Assembly (NCBI GenBank): GCA_015680685.1
Contig: MNCI01011450.1
Location: 1-64,000, forward strand
Reading direction: 5' to 3'
Length of the DNA stretch: 64,000 bases
Source of the DNA: Gnetum montanum
Taxonomy: Eukaryota; Streptophyta; Gnetopsida; Gnetales; Gnetaceae
Each line of letters begins with the position of its first letter. Position 1 is the first letter of the stretch. The notes under the pieces were generated by a model. That model was not told where the DNA came from, did not search any database, and was given only the letters and a program-made list of their open reading frames with translations. The translations under genes and the position numbers were made by a program. Below, in pieces: positions 59,801 through 64,000 of the stretch.

Positions 59801-61534
59801 GAGCAAGCTTTGTGAGGTTATGGTGCCATTGTAAAAAAAATTCAAACTAGAGATGTTGGTGTTGGTTGTTGACCAAGATTCAACTACTTTTAATCCAAAT
59901 GAAAGGTAATGTTTAACTAAGGAAAGATTTTAGAATAATTATTTTTTAGGAAAAAGCTTTCTAGGATTGCCAAGTGCTATCCTCCATTATTTAAGAAACT
60001 TTGGATCAAGAATCATATATACCTTAGTCTCAATCACTCTCAACCACTTTGATAAATGAAGTAGAGTATAAGAAAAAAGAATATAGTTGCATGAAATCTC
60101 TTACTCTAATCCAAGGTACCTAAATTAGCACATGCTTGAACCAAGCTTGTAACTATCAAGGCATCTGGTATCACTGAAGAACATTACATTTGCTTAAAAA
60201 GTGATAATGTATCACTAGCACTATAACAATGTTGCCCAAATGTTGTATGACACCCCAAGGAATTCACCAAGATCCAATGGATTTGGAGTAGAAGACTTGA
60301 TGAATACACCTCTAACAAGTAAGCATCCCAGGAAAGAGTGCAAGCTGCAGCACAACTGTTTAATATATGTATGGAAACGCACCTCAAGGAGGATAACTAA
60401 CTCTAAATGAGGACCATGCAAACAAGCACACAAGCAAGCCTATAGACAACATTGGTGGAAGGGGAAACGATGCATCTCCAAGGGATGGTGCCTCATCCCT
60501 AGATCCCTCATGATTTGGTACAAGGTGTGGCTTGGCACTGAACCAAAACTATCTAGTCCTAGCTACCTACATATCTATCACCGCCATAGAATTAGGGCCA
60601 TGTAGTTCTCCACATGAGGGTAGTATGAAGAGAACATAGCGAGAGTTACATCAAGAGGGTATCTTGATGCTAACTTGATACCACCGGGGGGGGATGGATT
60701 TTCTAACACTTGAGAGTCACCCAAGGGTGCCTCAAAGTGTTCCATGGCCCCCGAACCATGGGGAGAGTCCAAGAGAACCACCACCCTGGGACATCTCTCA
60801 TAAGCACATTCACTTTGACAATATGCAAAATAGAAAATAGGTAGAATATACCATATCTCAGCTAAACTTAGTGGAAAGGATTTCAAGGGAAAGTACTTGT
60901 ATGTTGTTGGAAAATGTGCAAACATGGACTCGAAAGTCACTACAAAAAAATGTAGCAAAATATGCAATTTCTCAATTAAAGATGGAACATGGATGTGATT
61001 ATGGGAACAAACATCTGGAGTAGCTTAATGGATCTTCTAATAAAATGTGCCCCACACTTATTGGTATGGATAGAGGAGCCAAATTCATAGGGACTAATAA
61101 AACTTCTTCAAGCTTGCTAGTTGACCATGAAACTACCTCAAATCACCCATCGGTCTCTCCATCACTAGACTATGACATGCAAAATGTGTATTTAGATAAC
61201 AACATTAGTTTATGACACTCCTTAATACCAACAACAAAAAAATCATTGAACAACAGTGATACATAATACTCTTCAAAAATTGCTACAAAAATGCCACCAA
61301 GGATAGACATTTCAGAGGACAGTGGCACACAAACCTCTACAGTAATTGATGTGATCAAGTATAACAAGGCATCAGATACAGTGCAATATGAAGGATGTGC
61401 AAGGAGTTTCTTGTATGAATTTTGCATTAAGCAAAGTTGAATAAGAAGCCAGCAATGGAATCTGCTGTCCACCAAGTGAGATGGTTGCTTTAGGAACATG
61501 GCTTGAGCTCTAGATGATGCTTATTAGGCCTATG
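59801..61534. other. Unassigned region
   Basis: About 1.7 kb with no supported gene. The minus-strand frames at 60578-60967 (129 codons) and 61170-61499 (109 codons) start with Met but show no recognised domain and no repeat in the window. A run of eight or nine G lies near 60685. Confidence 0.45.
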
Positions 61535-62130
61535 TGTAGCATGCATTACCCACTAATGTGCTTTATGCATTAGTTAATGCATGAAAGTGGCCACCATGCC
61601 CACTAATGCATTTTATTGGTTGGTTAATGCATGAAAGTTGTCACCATGCCTACTAATGTGTTTTTATGGGTTAGTTAATGTATGAAAGTGACCACCATAC
61701 CCAATAACACATTTTTATGAGTTGGTTAACACATCAAGGTGGTCTCCATATCTGGTAACATGTTTTTATGGGTTGGCATTGGGTCTCTTATGGTAACCAA
61801 TTCCATGGCCTATAAATTCATTCTTGATGGGAGAACAAAGGCATCAACTGATTTTGTGGCTTATAAATTCATTCTTAATGGGAGAACAAAAGCACCACAA
61901 ATCACAGCAGGATTGTAGTTTGGGTCCCTTTCACAGATGCTTAAAAATTGCATACACCATCATAGCAAAGCGCTTGTGTGAAAGAAGAATCAGAACACCA
62001 AATTTAATCTAAGGCATCAATGGTTAAAGGTTAGTTATTTATGGATGTGAATTTCTTGTGTCATTTGCTTTCGCATTCTATACTTTGATTACTTGTGTCA
62101 TTTGGGTTTCTGCACAACTATTTTCTTACA
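61535..62130 (+). repeat. C2 5' LTR (596 bp)
   Basis: It starts TGTAGCATGCATTACCC and ends TTTTCTTACA as in C1. From 61549 it has about four and a half tandem 50-bp units (cccactaatgtgctttatgc at the start of the first), against two and a half in C1. A stretch with ggcctataaattcattct occurs twice (near 61807 and 61856). Confidence 0.88.
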
Positions 62131-62132
62131 TT

Positions 62133-62150
62133 TGGTATTAGAGTGTTAGA
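62133..62150 (+). other. C2 primer-binding site, initiator tRNA-Met
   Basis: TGGTATTAGAGTGTTAGA follows the LTR; TGGTATCAGAGC is the usual copia complement of initiator tRNA-Met. Two C-to-T changes are present. Confidence 0.85.
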
Positions 62151-62498
62151 TCTCTATCTTGATGTAGTTTTTTATGATAGTGCAATATGGAAATAGTGTT
62201 TTTTTAATATGTCTATGGTTTGTAGTTTGAGGAAGATTGCGCTTCTAGTTTCTTCCTGGTGAAAGAGATTTCACTCTCACATTTTGTTGCATTCTTGTGA
62301 ACTGTAGAACTAGAAAATAGAAACCATTATTATTGTGGCAATGAGGATATTTTCTTTTGTTGTTTTGGAAAGTAATGAGCACGATTTAGTTTAACTTGAG
62401 TGGTCTTAAGGCTAATAGATGTTTATTCCCTTTGTGCATAGCTAAATTATGTATGTGCTTTTTCCATTCCAGCTTGCATATCCAGCATTCATCATTGT

Positions 62499-63329
62499 TG
62501 ATGAGCGACAAGGTACCCCTATGCTCAACCATATGAATATGAGTGTTCACACATGATCTGGTCAAATTCCAAGGACTAAGTGCTTATGCACCTTCACAGA
62601 ACAAGGATGAGTTAGTTAATCATTGTCTTCCCAAGCTTACTTGTATGGCACGATTGTATGGTTAAGTAAACCTGAAGTATATTATTTTTATGATTTTTTA
62701 TGTTTTATGTCCTAATGCTAAAAAGGGAGAAGTGAAATAATTGAGCAACTAATTTAAATTAACTAATCAACTATACTTTAACTAGTCCTAACACCAGCAT
62801 TCACTCCCACTTGCCATACACATCCTGAACTAGTGTAACACTATTGGGATTACCAAATGCTAATTGTTACTAGGTTACCAAGTGTTCCACATATGCTTGG
62901 AATGGTCGTACTAAGTGTCCTTACTTGGGAAAATTAATGATTCAATAAAAGAAACATCAATTAACTAAGGAAAGCATTAAATAACTATAAATAACATGAA
63001 AGATAATAAATAAGCCATTCTAAATGCTGCAAGGTTTATCACAAAGTTTGTCTTTATTTTCGGACATAAGGTGTGCTCACGTACACAATGCTTGAAGAAA
63101 GATCTGTTCACTTTATGACTCCTACTGCAGGCGCTCAAAAATAATTCTAACTCTAAGAAGGGAAAACTACAAGAGTTCGGGTAAGGGACTAAGACTAATG
63201 TCAAAACCAAGTGCACCCACCTCTTATTTATAGGCAACGAAATAGGTTCTAACATCGGATGTCAGATATCTCTTGATAGGCTTTGATATCACAGACTCGA
63301 TATCATGGCCCCAATATCATAGCTCATCA
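62499..63329 (-). repeat. A4 3' LTR (831 bp)
   Basis: It starts TGATGAGCGACAAGG and ends GCTCATCA. It is nearly the same length as the A1 LTR and aligns without large gaps. TACCGCCATGACTG follows as the complement of the polypurine tract. A TATA box on the minus strand lies near 63221-63234. Confidence 0.92.
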
Positions 63330-64000
63330 TACCGCCATGACTGAATGAAAATTTGTCCTCGAGTTCCTTACAAAATATTGGAAAGATATGGGATTATTGA
63401 CTGAATGACAACTGACGGTGACATGGGGTGATAGACTCAAAGTGTCCAGTAAATGGATTGAAAAATATATGACAACATTTGTATTCATAACCATTATGGT
63501 GAACACTATACATAGATGACATCCAGACCCTCATTTGATAGCTTGAAGAGAGAGAGAGGAAAGAAAATGAGTTGCATTGTTGCCGATGTAAGAAATGTGC
63601 ACACCGTTGTTCCTCCATCGCCATGTGATGAAGTATGTTCCTTGCATAACTACTCCAACTCTAGTCCATCTCGAGTGCTCCCTCCTATCCTAGTCCATTG
63701 TTCATATGATTGTCATCTGCACATACAACACAATCACAAATTAGCAAGGATAGATAAGATATAATGTAGTTGATACCTTGCCTCAATATGAAGCACATCA
63801 GCTAGGCTGTGGGTATGGCAGATACTATGTTAGAGGTGTATGATTGATAACTACCCAAGGTGTAGGGATAAGATAAGTAATGGAAAAATTGTGACAGGGC
63901 CCCCACGACTAAAAGCGAACCTCCGATAGCAATAGAATGGAAAACAAAAGAATAATGAAGATTAGAGAAAGAACAATGGTGAAGCCAATAAAACGAAAAT
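62499..64000 (-). mobile_element. A4: 3' LTR and 3' region of an Athila-like element
   Basis: The 3' LTR (62499-63329) is followed by the 3' noncoding region, which runs off the right edge. It is minus-oriented. Its 3' region is closer to A1 than to A2, sharing the block with gacagggcccccacgac. It is inserted in the C2 leader. Confidence 0.9.

Larger units (their letters stand above)
61535..62498 (+). mobile_element. C2: 5' LTR and leader of a copia element
   Basis: Same family as C1. The LTR (61535-62130) is followed by an initiator-Met primer site and about 360 bp of leader, cut by A4 at 62499. The body, if present, lies beyond A4 and outside the window. Confidence 0.85.

Noticed and set aside
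60578-60967. A 129-codon minus-strand gene
   Set aside because: It has a Met start and no stop but no recognised domain, no promoter and no second copy; it could be chance.

Overview
This is a gene-poor, repeat-saturated piece of a plant nuclear genome, most likely a seed plant with a large genome. Nearly everything recognisable is an LTR retrotransposon, nested in or abutting another, in different states of decay. The plant assignment rests on an Athila-like Ty3/gypsy family primed by plant tRNA-Asp, a Tat/Ogre-type Ty3/gypsy element with two RNase H domains and an extra gene region, Ty1/copia elements primed by initiator tRNA-Met, and two copies of an Agenet-domain gene fragment. I cannot name the species. 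No intact host gene, tRNA, rRNA or CRISPR array is seen.

Names used here. A0 to A5 are members of one Athila-like family whose LTRs begin TGATGAG and end CTCATCA. C1 and C2 are copia elements of one family. T1 is the Tat-lineage element.

Layout. 1-1189: 5' end of A0 (minus strand, comparatively young), inserted in the 3' region of A1. 1190-10068: A1 (minus, older), itself inserted in the leader of C1. 10069-13221 and 30591-32846: the two halves of C1 (plus). 13222-30590: T1 (plus, 17.4 kb), inserted in the C1 polyprotein. 32847-40572: AT-rich DNA with an Agenet-domain pseudogene that carries a 1.2-kb insertion. 40573-41640: LTR and stub of A5 (minus). 42623-47945: A2 (minus), lacking its 5' half. 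47946-50718: local duplications, the second Agenet fragment and a minisatellite. 50719-59548: A3 (plus), lacking its 3' LTR. 59549-59800: LINE reverse-transcriptase remnant. 61535-62498: 5' LTR and leader of C2 (plus). 62499-64000: 3' LTR and 3' region of A4 (minus), inserted in the C2 leader.

How the parts relate. Each autonomous element once encoded gag, protease, reverse transcriptase, RNase H and integrase; all copies here are broken by stops, frameshifts, lost catalytic residues or truncation. The most unusual region is in T1 between protease and reverse transcriptase: about 4.6 kb that reads as a multi-exon gene on the opposite strand, with its own TATA box, GT-AG introns and an acidic C-terminus. 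It is bracketed by tandem arrays that share a core with a third array in the T1 3' UTR. A second notable signal is a 338-bp, almost identical tract shared by the inverted elements A2 and A3 inside otherwise diverged sequence, which looks like gene conversion.
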